DNA of 64,000 nucleotides from Torymus aiolomorphi. Taxonomy: Eukaryota; Arthropoda; Insecta; Hymenoptera; Torymidae. Positions 1 to 11,000 of this stretch are shown here, one piece after another. Below the pieces are notes generated by a model, which was given only the letters and a program-made list of their open reading frames with translations, was not told where the DNA came from and searched no databases. Positions within the stretch are counted from its first letter, which is position 1. Each line of letters opens with the position of its first letter. The stretch is from contig CM070876.1 of the NCBI GenBank assembly GCA_036365515.1, positions 107,597,310-107,661,309 of the forward strand, in the 5' to 3' direction. A program made the position numbers and the translations under genes.

Positions 1-1700
1 AGCGTTCGAAAGAGAATTAAAATACCTATATTTTCTAAAAAAAAAAAGTTTCTAGCTATCACGGTTCTTTTGTTATTAACAAAAACGTGTTTTTTTTAGA
101 AGCTTATAACTCCTAAACTTAACGGTCAATTTTTTTAAGAAAAATCATGATAATAGCTATAATCTGTTAAAATTTGAATACATTCTGTAGGCTACATTTT
201 GAGTAAAAATTGAAAAATGAAAAAAATCAGTTTTGTATGTCCAACGATTACAAGAGTAAAATTGACTTAATGGCTTCAAAATTCCTTTTAGAGGTAGATT
301 TGTTATAGTTCTCGGTCGAGTTCTTTGGGCAAAATGTTTGGTCCATAAATTTCAGAGATATTTGAGGTTAAAAATTTGTTGACATTTTTTAAAAATCGTA
401 ATTTCTCGAGAACGGCTCTATGTATCTGAATGGGGTGGGTGGCATTCGAAAGAGAATTAAGATACCTATATTTTCTAAAAAAATTAATTTTCTATCTATC
501 ACGGTTCTTTAGTTATCATCAAAAATAAAACGTGTTTTTTTTTAAAATCATAACTCCAATGATGTGTAACAAAATTAATTAAAATGTTTAAAAATTATAT
601 CTATTATAATCTATTATAATTATGAATTATACATTATGAATGCATTATATTCTGCATTATTATAATTTATTTGTGAGTTATGAACTTTTTTAAAAAAACA
701 CGTTTTTGTTAATAACAAAAGAACAATGATAGCTATAAATTTTCTTTTTCTTAAAAAATATGAATTATGAAATATAATATAAAAAAATACGTTTTTATTA
801 ATAACAAAACAACCGTGATAGCTATTTGTTTTATTATAAAATATAGATATTTTACTTCTATTTCAAATGATAACTTTATTTATCAGCTCAAAATTTATAT
901 AAATTTGATATAAATAAACAATAAATAAATAAATAATTTTAAAAATTAACAATTTTTAATATTCATAAATGAATTTAATTATAATTATGCAATAAATTTT
1001 TTAAAAAATTATAAATTTTGTTATTAAAAATTAATTAAAGGAATCAACAAATTACGGTTGAGGAAGCTACGAACCAATGAATTGGCAGCGGTTTTTTATA
1101 ATATAATATATATTTTGTAAAATTAAATTTAATAATTAAATGATTTGAATTACCTGATAATAAGTTAAATTCTTCGAAATGTTTTATTCAATTTTTTTTT
1201 TTTAATTTTATTTTTTTTTTTATATTTAATATTTTCTGGTATGCTATTTAAAATTTTCCAACGTTATTTGTATATTCCATAGCCCTAAATGAAAGAAAAA
1301 ATATTGTTCTTTTGATTAACTAAAAATTAATTCAAAAAATTAATTAATTAATAATTATATAAAAATTTACCTAAAAAACAAAATTCAATTATTGTAAAGA
1401 AAGATTTTTAAATTCTTCTAAAATTTTGTCAACTTTAAGTTTTCCAATTATGAGTTTTGTATTTTTATTGTTCTGTTGTTTTCTTGTTTTTTTTTGACTG
1501 ATGATTTAGTTTTTTTAATTTATCTTTTCAATAATTTTATCTGATTCTAAATTAATCATGTATTCCATATAATTTTGTTCATATTCTAAATAGTGTAAAA
1601 CTAATAATTTATTATGTATTTATTATTATTATTGAATAACGAATAAATATATTGTTTTTTTTTATAATTTACTTTCCTTCTGTGTAGTCGATATATTCTA
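1..1700. repeat. AT-rich noncoding DNA with dispersed repeat copies
   Basis: No coding potential is visible. A motif family made of a TTCGAAAGAGAATTAA block, a CTATATTTTCTAAA block, a CTATCACGGTTCTTT block and an AACGTGTTTTTTT block occurs in direct orientation near 5-105 and 444-545. It recurs in inverted, more degraded form near 680-760 and 780-850. The pieces lie in the same order in each copy, so they are diverged copies of one repeat rather than low-complexity chance. The rest is A/T homopolymer-rich sequence in which I see nothing else. Confidence 0.5.
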
Positions 1701-1720
1701 AAAAGAAAAATATTTGAAAT

Positions 1721-3531
1721 TTAATTATCTAAAATTTCTTTCCAAACGATATTTATAATTTCTTTTTTATTTTCTAAATTATTTTCAATACAAATTTTAT
1801 CTGGGTTTTTACATCTTGATAATGCTACATATAATTGACCATGAGAAAATAATGGTCTTGTAATATATATTGCAACACTATCAAAACTTTGACCTTGTGA
1901 TTTATTAATAGTCATAGTAAACACTAATATCAAAGGAGATTACTTTCTATATAAAATAAATGGTAATGATGAAGAATTGCTAGTTTTTAATGTAATTCGA
2001 GGAATAAAAACTATGTCTCCAGAGTTTTCACCTGTTATTATTTCTGCTTCTATGTTATATTTAAATAATTTAGTAATTTTTAATCGTGTTCCATTACATA
2101 ATCCATCGTTAATACTTAAATTTCTTATTAACATTACAATAGTATTTATTTTAAGTTTTAATTTATGTGATGGTAGTCCTTCACGTATATTGTTTAAAGT
2201 TTCAATCGGGTAATTGATATGGATGTTATCATCAGATAAATCTACATCTTTATCAGTAGCATAATCTAAACTATAATACGTATTTTCTTCAGTATTTAAT
2301 AGTTTTAAAATTTTATTATTTAAAATGTTTGCATCTTCATTATGTGATGTTAATATAACTCTATTTATTGATATACTACAATTTATATTTTCATATATTT
2401 TAAAACAAACATCATTTGTTTTAAAACTATCAGGTATAACAAATGAATTAAATTTACCTTCTCCAATATCTAATAAAAATAAAGCAAACATGATATCTTT
2501 TGAACGGATATTTGTTTTCAAATACATTATATTAAATAATGACCAAAGATTTGAATATTTTATTGTTTCTTGAATTATTGTGCTTCTACAACCATTTTTG
2601 ACAACAGGGAGAATTTGTCTAAAATCACCTCCTAAAATTAACAATTTTCCTCCGAATGGTATGTTATTATTACAAACATCTTGTAAAGTTTTATCAACAA
2701 TTTCTAAAGCTTTACATGGAATCATTGACGCTTCATTCCAAATAATCGCAAGAACTTCACAAAATTTTTTTTTATCTGATTCAAATTTTAAAAATGCACT
2801 TTCAATATTGTTTAAATCTAAAGGTAATCTAAAAGTTTTATGACCGGTCATACCTTTTGATAATAGTATAGATGCTATACCAGTCCAAGCCATTGATATA
2901 ATTTTTTGTTCTATTGAAAAACAATAATAAATTAAAGTTTTATATAAAAACGTTTTACCTGAACCTCCAGGACCATCAATAAAGTTAATTTTAAAGTTAA
3001 TTTAATATTTGTGTAAAATTGTTTTTTGATCTGTGTTTAATTGACTATAGTGATTATGAAACATTTGTTTACAGAATAAAATATTTTATTTATTATTTTC
3101 ATTATTTGTATCGAAAATTTCATCAGGTTCAGGTAATCCAAAATCTTTACAAGACATTTCTTCAACTTTTAAAATTTCGTTTATATGATGAAGAGCTCGG
3201 TTATTTTTATTATTGTCAAAATCTTCTGTAAAATATTTATTAAATTTTGTCCAAATAGTATTACCATTAATGTTATCTGTTATTAAAAACCAAGTAAAAA
3301 ATTTACGCAATTGAACAGGTAACATTATATTACAAGTTTCTTCAAAAAGTTTGTCAATCTGTAAATCATCTTCGATTAGACCCATTTGTATTGCTGTTTC
3401 TTTGTAAGTATTATATGTTTTATTTTCAAATGTACGTAATTCTTCAAAAGATGTTGCGCCTTTAACACGATTTAAAATTAATTTTAGATGAAATCTTTAA
3501 ATATCTCTTGGAGATACTACATTTAAACCTC
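1721..3531 (-). pseudogene. Helitron-type PIF1-like helicase relic
   Basis: Reading the minus strand, one frame runs from about 3531 to 1721 with no frameshift but with stops at 3497-3499, 3086-3088, 3002-3004 and 1940-1942. It shows, in order: a GATSFEELRT-like segment typical of Helitron helicases (about 3440), the Walker A motif GPGGSGKT (2951-2974), a Walker B-like segment IIWNEAS with Asn where Asp is usual, the GGDFRQILPVV motif (about 2610), and the C-terminal TINKSQGQSFD and LYVALSRC motifs (1800-1930). This is the SF1B helicase half of a Helitron RepHel protein; the Rep nuclease half is not recognisable upstream. In an intact element it would unwind donor DNA during rolling-circle transposition. 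The stops make this copy inactive. Confidence 0.85.
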
Positions 3532-3990
3532 CTATAGCAACATGTTTTATTTGACCCCGAAAACCGCTGAGTAACAATTTTCATCGACATTCTTAAAGAT
3601 TTAAATCTTGGATACTATTTATTATGAATTAGGCTTACTGGAATACCACTTAAAAATAAAACGCATCTTTCTATTTACCTCCAAGGTGATGTGCAAAAAA
3701 TAGAATAAAATATATCTTAATATATAATGTAATTTTCTTAATAATTTACTCTTTTATTTCAGAAATTAAGAATTCAAAACTACTCTTAAGCGTTACATCT
3801 ATAAATATTACCCTATCAATAAAACATATAAAAATATAAATTATTAATTTTATATAATATATGAAATATACATAAAATATATTTTTATATATAATTAATG
3901 TAATTTTCTCAATAATTTACTCTTTTATTTCAGAAATTAAGAATTCAAAATTATTCTTAAACGTTACATCTGTATATGGGAGCATCCAGC
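3532..3990. repeat. AT-rich spacer with a 170-bp-offset tandem duplication
   Basis: A block of about 75 bp containing TTACTCTTTTATTTCAG, AAATTAAGAATTCAAAA and GCGTTACATCT (or ACGTTACATCT) occurs at about 3727-3801 and again at about 3897-3971, with only a few differences. The DNA between and around the copies is AT-rich and shows no gene. Confidence 0.6.
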
Positions 3991-4217
3991 AGAAACGGGC
4001 CACCGAGCGCGCGCGGTGCCTTTTTTCGCGTAAAAGGCGCTCTGTTTAACTCGTTCATAATCGTATGCTGCGTCTTTGAAAAAAAAACCAAGCACCTATA
4101 TCGATAGATTTTTTCCTGCTCTTTCCAATGGTGCTATTGTTTTTATTGCGAAACGCTTTCTTCCGGACGGAAACTCGAGTTGAATATTGAAAGCCATTTT
4201 CCTCAAAGTATATCATG

Positions 4218-4916
4218 TTTTTTTTTCAATATAGACTATACCATTGGAAAGTACAACTCTTAAGCTTCAAAACCCTATCTTGGAGTAGTTGGAGAAATAA
4301 AGGGTTTAAAAGTAACAACATGAAAAAGACAGCGCCGAGGGTCCGCTCGAGCCCCTCGCGCCCGTGCGTACGGCACGTTTAAGTGCACGCTCTATTCAAT
4401 TCGCTAATAATCGTGTACCAAGTCTCTGAAAAAGAACTAAGGACATATATCGATAGATTTTCTCCTGCTCTTTCCAATGGTGCTATTATTTTTATTCCGA
4501 ATATAATATTTTATAGTTTAAGACTTGTACTTTTGAAGAATATAATTCACTTTGAAGAAAAGACTGATATTTTATTGAAAAAATAGAGTTTAAACATTCA
4601 AATGGAATTTTCAACTAGAAGGAAGCATTTGGGAATAAAAATAGTAGCACCATTGGAAAGAGCAGGAGAAAATCTATCGATATATGTTCTTAGTTCTTTT
4701 TTCAGAGACTTGGTACACGATTATTAGCGAATTGAATAGAGCGTGCACTTAAACGTGCCGTACGCACGGGCGCGAGGGGCTCGCGCGGACCCTCGGCGCT
4801 GTCTTTTTCATGTTGTTACTTTTAAACCCTTTATTTCTCCAACTTGTCCAAGATAGGGTTTTGAAGCTTAAGAGTTGTACTTTCCAATGGTGTAGTCTAT
4901 ATTGAAAAAAAACATA
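4218..4916. repeat. Foldback element with ~280-bp inverted arms
   Basis: The left arm (about 4218-4490) and the right arm (about 4640-4916) are near-perfect reverse complements. Shared landmarks are CTATACCATTGGAAAGTACAA, a GC-rich CGTACGGCACGTTTAAGTGC block and ATCGATAGATTTTCTCCTGC. The loop is about 150 bp. A third, diverged direct copy of the TATCGATAGATTTTTTCCTG part lies upstream at about 4096-4140, so the family was already repeated here. No transposase is present; it could be a MITE or the product of an inverted duplication. Confidence 0.7.
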
Positions 4917-4957
4917 TATATATATATTACTATATTATATAGTTATAGAGGCAAAAA

Positions 4958-5070
4958 TGGGTACCTACCCCCTCAACCCCTCCTCCGCCCACCGACCGCT
5001 CCCCTCCACTCCCCTCCGCCCCCCCCCTCCACCCCCTCCGCCCCCTCCACATCCCCTCCACCTACCCCTC
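4958..5070. repeat. C-rich polypyrimidine tract
   Basis: The top strand is almost entirely CCCCTCC and CCCCTCCGCC-type sequence, a strand-asymmetric low-complexity tract. The reading frame through it encodes only Pro/Ser/Thr and is not a credible protein. Confidence 0.7.
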
Positions 5071-5109
5071 TACAACTAATCTCTTATAGATATGTTGCTG
5101 AAAATTATA

Positions 5110-5537
5110 TATAGGGGGTATCGAGATTCGCTGATTAGGAATCTGAACTCAGATTTTGAAAATTCAAAATAGCGGAACTAAAATATCTGCCGCATACTGA
5201 AATATTACTGAATTTTGCTGAATATTGTATATACGGGATTTCTGGATTCGATTATTACGAATCTGAACTTAGATTTTAAAAATTGAAAATGGCAGCATAA
5301 TATTTAAATAATACTGGATTTTGCTAATAATTGTATTTAGGAGATTTCTAGATTACGAATCTCAACTCAGATTTTCAGAATTCAAAATGGCCGATCGAAA
5401 ATTTTGTCCACATATTGAAATATTATTGTATTTTTGTTGAAAATTGTATATAAGGAGTGTTTGGAGTCGCTTATTACAAATCTGAACTCAGATTAAGAAC
5501 ATTCAAAATGGCGGATTCAAATATAGTGGTCAAGTAT
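5110..5537. repeat. ~120-bp satellite array, left part
   Basis: These are tandem diverged monomers marked by GATTCGCTGATTACGAATC-like, GAACTCAGATTTT and AATTCAAAATGGCG blocks and by TTTTGCTGAAAATTGTATAT. The same family resumes at 12981, immediately beyond the BEL element, so the two parts were one array before the insertion. The last five bases (5533-5537, AGTAT) are the target-site duplication. Confidence 0.85.
5533..5537. repeat. 5-bp target-site duplication AGTAT (left)
   Basis: AGTAT directly precedes the 5' LTR and recurs at 12976-12980 directly after the 3' LTR. A 5-bp duplication is usual for BEL/Pao integrases. Confidence 0.9.
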
Positions 5538-6503
5538 TGTTTGGGAATTCAGTAATTTGATTCCCGCGGTTATGCTCAGCTCGGTACGACTCACGGCGCT
5601 GCCACGGCGCGGCAGCACCTCGCGGCCTCTCGGCGGAACAGCCGAGACACTACACTGATTCACAAGGTGAATTCGCGCTGTTTCGGTCTCTCTCGCTCTC
5701 TCACATACAAATGTGAGAGAGATTGTGATTTGATTCGCGAAGTGAATCGTGAAGGCCAAGAAGACGGAAGCGTTCAAGGCCTCGCTCTCTCTCATCAGCC
5801 GTGCCACGAGGAACATCTCGCCATCTTGATCTCCTCAATTAGCAACGGTTTTCTCACGGATTTCACTGGTTCAACTCAACGAGGAATTTCAACACAGGCT
5901 ACACTCAACTCTCATCAAGGGCTCATCACTCAAGCAACACTCAAGACGCTTATACTGCGATTAGTATAATCAACGCTACAGCAAGGTAATCACTCACATA
6001 CTTGAGGTTAAGTTGTCACCCACGTGGTGATACAGGTGGCATGTGCGCAGTGCAAAGTGAATCAAAGCTACAGCAAGGCAACTGATTCAATAATAATCAG
6101 TTGCACTTATTCATAAACAGCAAGCAAGCAAGCTTCAGTGTGCGGGAGCCAAGCAGGGAGTTATCTGGGTAAACTCTACCACCAACAACGGACAAACTCA
6201 ACTCAGTGGAATTTCTTCAATCACTCAACAGGTTAGTAATCCCTTAGAAGGGATTTCTATACTCAAGCACCGTTATTATAGCTATCTACGAGGGGACGAA
6301 AACTCAACCAGTGCTCCTGTAAATTCATCGTGTAATTTAAACTCCCTTTTCAATTTATGTGAAATTAAAAACAAAATTTGTAATTTATTTAATAAGTGAC
6401 TTTGTGAATATAGTTTCTATTTTCAATTTACTTCTGTGTGTGACTTCAATTTATTTTAACACCCGCAGCATGTTTACTCATATAATTAAGGCTTACTCAA
6501 ACA
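5538..6503 (+). repeat. BEL/Pao 5' LTR
   Basis: It starts TGTTTGGG and ends CTCAAACA, so the ends carry the short inverted TGTTTG/CAAACA. It matches 12009-12975 over its full length with two substitutions and one single-base indel noticed by eye. It should contain the element promoter; I could not identify a TATA box with confidence. Confidence 0.95.
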
Positions 6504-6506
6504 TTT

Positions 6507-6524
6507 TGGTCCTTCGAGCCGGAT
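6507..6524 (+). other. Primer binding site, tRNA-Tyr type
   Basis: TGGTCCTTCGAGCCGGAT begins three bases after the 5' LTR. Its reverse complement reads as a tRNA 3' end with CCA, and from memory the ...CCGGCTCGAAGGA end is that of eukaryotic tRNA-Tyr. Minus-strand cDNA synthesis would start here. Confidence 0.75.
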
Positions 6525-6594
6525 TTACATGCTGTGGTGTGACTCGAGCCAGTGAATAAACACTCATTATGGAATTTACTCACAGATTATCATC

Positions 6595-8055
6595 ATGGCA
6601 CACTCAAACCAGGATGAACTCAAGGAGCTGGAACAAGCAGGCGCTGTAGATGCTGAAAAGGAGGATGTCATCGGGGCAGCGAAGCGGACTGGCAGCCGCC
6701 AACTCAATGTGCCTGGACTCACCATTGTTGACACTCAAACAAAAACTCGCTCCAAGTCTCCAGGTTCAATTCCAGCTTCATTTCTGTGTAAGGTTAATTC
6801 TCAATACCTGCGGCTTGATTCACTGGAGAGGATCACCGCCTATATACGGATTAGGAAGGAAACTGCTACGCTTCCAGTGATTATGGCTTGGAAGCAGGAT
6901 GCTGAGGAGCTGTACGCATTGTACAAAAAGGACCATGCTGTGATAGAAGCAAGTTGTCCAGCAGCTTTCACCGACAATGACTATTTTAAGGCTGAGTTTC
7001 ATAAGTCGGTCCATGAAACGTATCATACTATTGTGTTTGAAGTCAGCACTTTGGAGGAAGCCTGGAAGTCAAACCATCAAGTGACACAGCCATTAACCGG
7101 ACAAACTCAGAACACTCATTTAAGTAAGCTGCCAGAGATCAAGTTGCCAACCTTCAGCGGAGCCTATACTGAGTGGCCTTCATATAAGGAAATGTTCACG
7201 GGATTAATTCTGAATCGGCCTGGACTCAAAAACTATGAGAAGCTACACTACCTGCGCAGCTCTCTCAGCGGAACACCACTCACACTCATACAAGGATTTT
7301 CACTCAGCGATGAGTCTCTCACACCAGCATGGGCTACATTAGTGACGAGGTTTGAGAATAAACGAGTCCTATTGAATGATCAGCTTGACCATCTACTCGA
7401 GTTGAATGCTGTTACGTCAAAAAACCCGGCCACACTCAACACCTTGATTTCGGAGATGTCAAAAATTAGGAAATCCCTCAATCTGTTGGTACCACCAGAG
7501 CAGCTAGGAGACTGCATACTGGCTCATCGCCTGTCAAAGCTCATTGACAGGTCAACTCGAGAAGCATGGGAGACTTCTCGAGTTTCCATCACGGAGCTGC
7601 CAACATTTGAGGAATTTGAGTCCTTCCTGATCGCGCGGGTGCGTGCATTGGAAATTGCAGCTGACTCACCAGCATCCACTCAAAAACCGGCCAACACTCA
7701 AACCTCAAAACCATCAAGGTCTCTTCACGTCACCAGTCCAACTCAACCACGGCAAGACTCACAGAAGGTGACACACTCAACTCGGATTTCTCAACATCCA
7801 TGCACTTATTGTGGTGAGCCGCATTTTATTGTGGCTTGTCAACAGTTCAAATTGCTCAATGAACAACAACGGAGAAAATTTGTCATGGAAAAGCCGCTGT
7901 GCTATAACTTCCTCGGTCTGCACTCAGCTAAGAACTGCAAGTCACAATATAAGTGCAGGCACTGCAATGGAAATCATCACACCATGATTCATGTGCCAAG
8001 AGACCCTGAAAGGAAAACTCAAACCAACTCAGCATCCGGATCAACTCAAAATTAG
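6595..8055 (+). CDS. gag: BEL/Pao Gag-like polyprotein
   Basis: This 486-residue ORF begins at an ATG 91 bp past the LTR. Residues about 180-340 resemble the DUF1759 region of BEL/Pao Gag, with the signature LPEIKLPTFSGAYTEWPSY. The C-terminus carries a Cys/His cluster: CTYCGEPHFIVAC, then CYNFLGLHSAKNC in which the second Cys is replaced by Phe, then CRHCNGNHH. The protein should assemble the cytoplasmic particle and bind RNA. It ends in TAG at 8053-8055, in the same frame as pol, so pol could be reached by readthrough. Ser/Thr/Gln richness near the C-terminus reflects the ACTCA bias of the element. Confidence 0.9.
   Translation: MAHSNQDELKELEQAGAVDAEKEDVIGAAKRTGSRQLNVPGLTIVDTQTKTRSKSPGSIPASFLCKVNSQYLRLDSLERITAYIRIRKETATLPVIMAWKQDAEELYALYKKDHAVIEASCPAAFTDNDYFKAEFHKSVHETYHTIVFEVSTLEEAWKSNHQVTQPLTGQTQNTHLSKLPEIKLPTFSGAYTEWPSYKEMFTGLILNRPGLKNYEKLHYLRSSLSGTPLTLIQGFSLSDESLTPAWATLVTRFENKRVLLNDQLDHLLELNAVTSKNPATLNTLISEMSKIRKSLNLLVPPEQLGDCILAHRLSKLIDRSTREAWETSRVSITELPTFEEFESFLIARVRALEIAADSPASTQKPANTQTSKPSRSLHVTSPTQPRQDSQKVTHSTRISQHPCTYCGEPHFIVACQQFKLLNEQQRRKFVMEKPLCYNFLGLHSAKNCKSQYKCRHCNGNHHTMIHVPRDPERKTQTNSASGSTQN
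8053..8055 (+). promoter_or_regulatory. In-frame amber between gag and pol
   Basis: The TAG is followed by GAC AAC GGC, and the same frame then stays open to 11979, including the 27 codons before the first pol Met. Either this is a programmed readthrough site that sets the Gag to Gag-Pol ratio, or it is a recent nonsense mutation in a single-ORF element. The window alone cannot decide. Most BEL elements as I know them use one long ORF. Confidence 0.5.
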
Positions 8056-11000
8056 GACAACGGCGTAATCATCTCACAACACGGTCAAACTCAACATGAT
8101 TACTCAACTTCTCAACTCACTTTACTTGCAACTGCATTGGCATGGTACGACTCACCGGTGACATCTCATAAACTCAGAATACTCATTGACTCAGGCTCGG
8201 AACTCTCATTCATCTCCAAGGATTCTGTGGATTTACTCAACATTAAGCGGCAACACTCAACTATACCAATTCTTGGAGTTGGCGGCACGCACTCAACTCA
8301 AACTCTCGGAAAGGCTCAACTCACCTTACGCACCATCTACAAAAATCTCACCATTCGGATCACAGCTCACATTATACGCCAAGTCTCAACACTATTACCA
8401 TCAGAAGAATGTGAGCAACGTCAGTGGCAACATACAGAGAAACTCAACTTGGCTGATCCGACATTTTGGAAACCTCAACCAGTAGATGTACTTATCGGAG
8501 CGGACTATTACGGCCAAATCATCAAACCTAATCTCATAAGGGGAAGTGTGATTGAACCGATCGCACAATTATCAATTTTCGGCTGGCTGCTAATAGGTCC
8601 ATCAAACTCAGCTGTGCAACACAAGGTAGTACATCATACAACGGCCCCACTCAACACTGAAGACTTGCAGGAACTACTCACCCGCTTTTGGGTTCAAGAA
8701 GAGCCCCCATCAACGTCTACAGTCAAACTCAACAAGGAAGACGCATTGTGTGAACAACACTTTGCTGAGACTCATACGAGAGATACTCAGGGACGATACC
8801 AAGTCAGATTACCTCTCACAGAATCTGCAGACGTACTCGGAAACTCATTCGGAAAAGCTCAAGCGTGCCTCAAGAGAATACTCATAAAATGCAATCAAAA
8901 CAGCATCTACAAGGAAAGGTACTACTCGTTCATGGATGAATACTGCAAATTGGGCCATATGGTGCGGATCCCTCAACAGGACATATCTGCCAAACCATCT
9001 TACTATCTTCTTCACCATGGAGTATTACGAGAAGATAGTTTAACGACAAAACTCAGAGCAGTTTTCAATGGTTCAGCACTCACAACAACTGGAAAATCAC
9101 TCAATGACATCATGCATACTGGACCTAACCTCTCACCTAACATTGTGGATGTTCTCATCTGGATTCGAACTCAACCATTTGTCTTCTCAACTGACGTTAC
9201 AAAAATGTACCGTCAGATCAAGGTTCACCCTCAAGATTGGAATCTACAACGCATTTTATGGGTAGATGAAACGGGTCAACTTACTCACTTCCATTTGACT
9301 ACAGTCACCTATGGAACACGAGCAGCCCCTTATTTAGCAATTCGGACTCTTCTTCAGCTGGTAAAGGATGAAGGAGACAAATATCCACTTGCCATTGACT
9401 CACTTCTATTTGGAAGGTATGTGGATGACATCTTCGGTGGAGCTGCATCAACGGAACTTCTCATTGAAAAGGCCAAGCAGTTAACCGCACTATGCAAGGC
9501 GGGCGGTTTTCCATTGGCAAAATGGAACTCAAACTCATCTGGCTTCCTCAAGGAATTTCTTAAAGAGTCAACAGCTGAAGAAGCTGTGCTTTTAGATGAT
9601 TGCGCCACAAATATACTCGGGATGAAATGGCTCCCACACTCGGACAAACTCACCTTCAGAACAACTCTGCCACCTCTTCAGGAAATGATAACAAAGCGGA
9701 TTATACTTTCTGAAGTATCTCAACTATACGATCCCATTGGAATTATCTCACCGGTTATAATCACATCAAAAATCCTCCAGCAAGAACTGTGGCTCCACAA
9801 GCTGTCTTGGGACGAATCTCTGCCAAACTCAATCGTGAAGAAATGGCTGCACATCCGAGAAGATCTCACTCACCTGAAGACAATCGCCTTACCCAGGTGG
9901 TTAGGAATTCAGGAAAACTCAATTGTAGAACTTCATGGCTTCTCGGATGCTTCACAACAAGCAATGGCTGCAGTTCTCTACATTAAATCTACAACACCAA
10001 ACTCTCACTCAACATCATCAGTTCTAATCTCCAAAACAAAGGTGGCACCACTCAAGCGACTGTCAATCCCACGATTGGAATTGGGAGCGGCAGTACTACT
10101 CACTAAGCTGGCAAAACATGTTTTGGACTACTCACGATTGCCAATCTCACACATACATTTATGGACAGACGCAAGGGTAGCACTCACATGGATACGCTCA
10201 CACCCCTCAAAATGGAAGGACTTTGTTGGAAATAGAGTTGCTTTAATTCAAGAACTCATTCCAACAGCACAATGGAGACATGTGCCTGGAGCAGATAATC
10301 CAGCGGATTGTGCCTCGCGCGGCTTACTCACTTCACAACTCAGAGAGCATCAATTATGGTGGCATGGACCAAGTTGGCTCTGCCAGGAAGAATCAGCTTG
10401 GCCTTCTCAAGCATCCTCTATCCAAGAAACCAATCTTCCAGAAATGAGGGCTAAGGTCACACTCACCGCAGCCAAGTCAAACTCAAGCAAATTGTGGGAC
10501 ATCATCGATTATTACTCATCACTCACTCAACTCATAAGAATAACTGGATGGGTAATGCTCGCATGTGATAGATTCAAGTCAAAAGGAAAAACTCACCATG
10601 AATCGAAACTCACAACTGATCTACTCATTCAGGCAAAACTCTTCTGGGTCAAGAAAATTCAGCAGGTTCATTTTCACTCAGAACTCATGCTGAAAAATTC
10701 TCAAGTCCCAAGAAATCATGTTTTCAACCGACTGACTGCCTACATTGACTCAATAGGAATTGTTCGAGTAGGAGGGCGGCTTCAAAAAACTCAACTCGAT
10801 CATCACTCAAAACACCCAGCAATATTACCACGGAGCAGTCAACTCACCACACTGATCATTCGGAACGCTCACCTCTCAACGTTACACGGTGGCGCTCAAC
10901 TCACTTTGGCACACACTCGGCAGGAATTTTGGATAATCGGAGGCAGAGCACCGGTCAAGTCACATATCTTAAAGTGTGTGACTTGTGCAAGGTATCGGGC

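Noticed and set aside
4902..5114. Pro-rich ORF across the C-rich tract
   Set aside because: Low-complexity polypyrimidine; any frame would read as Pro/Ser/Thr.
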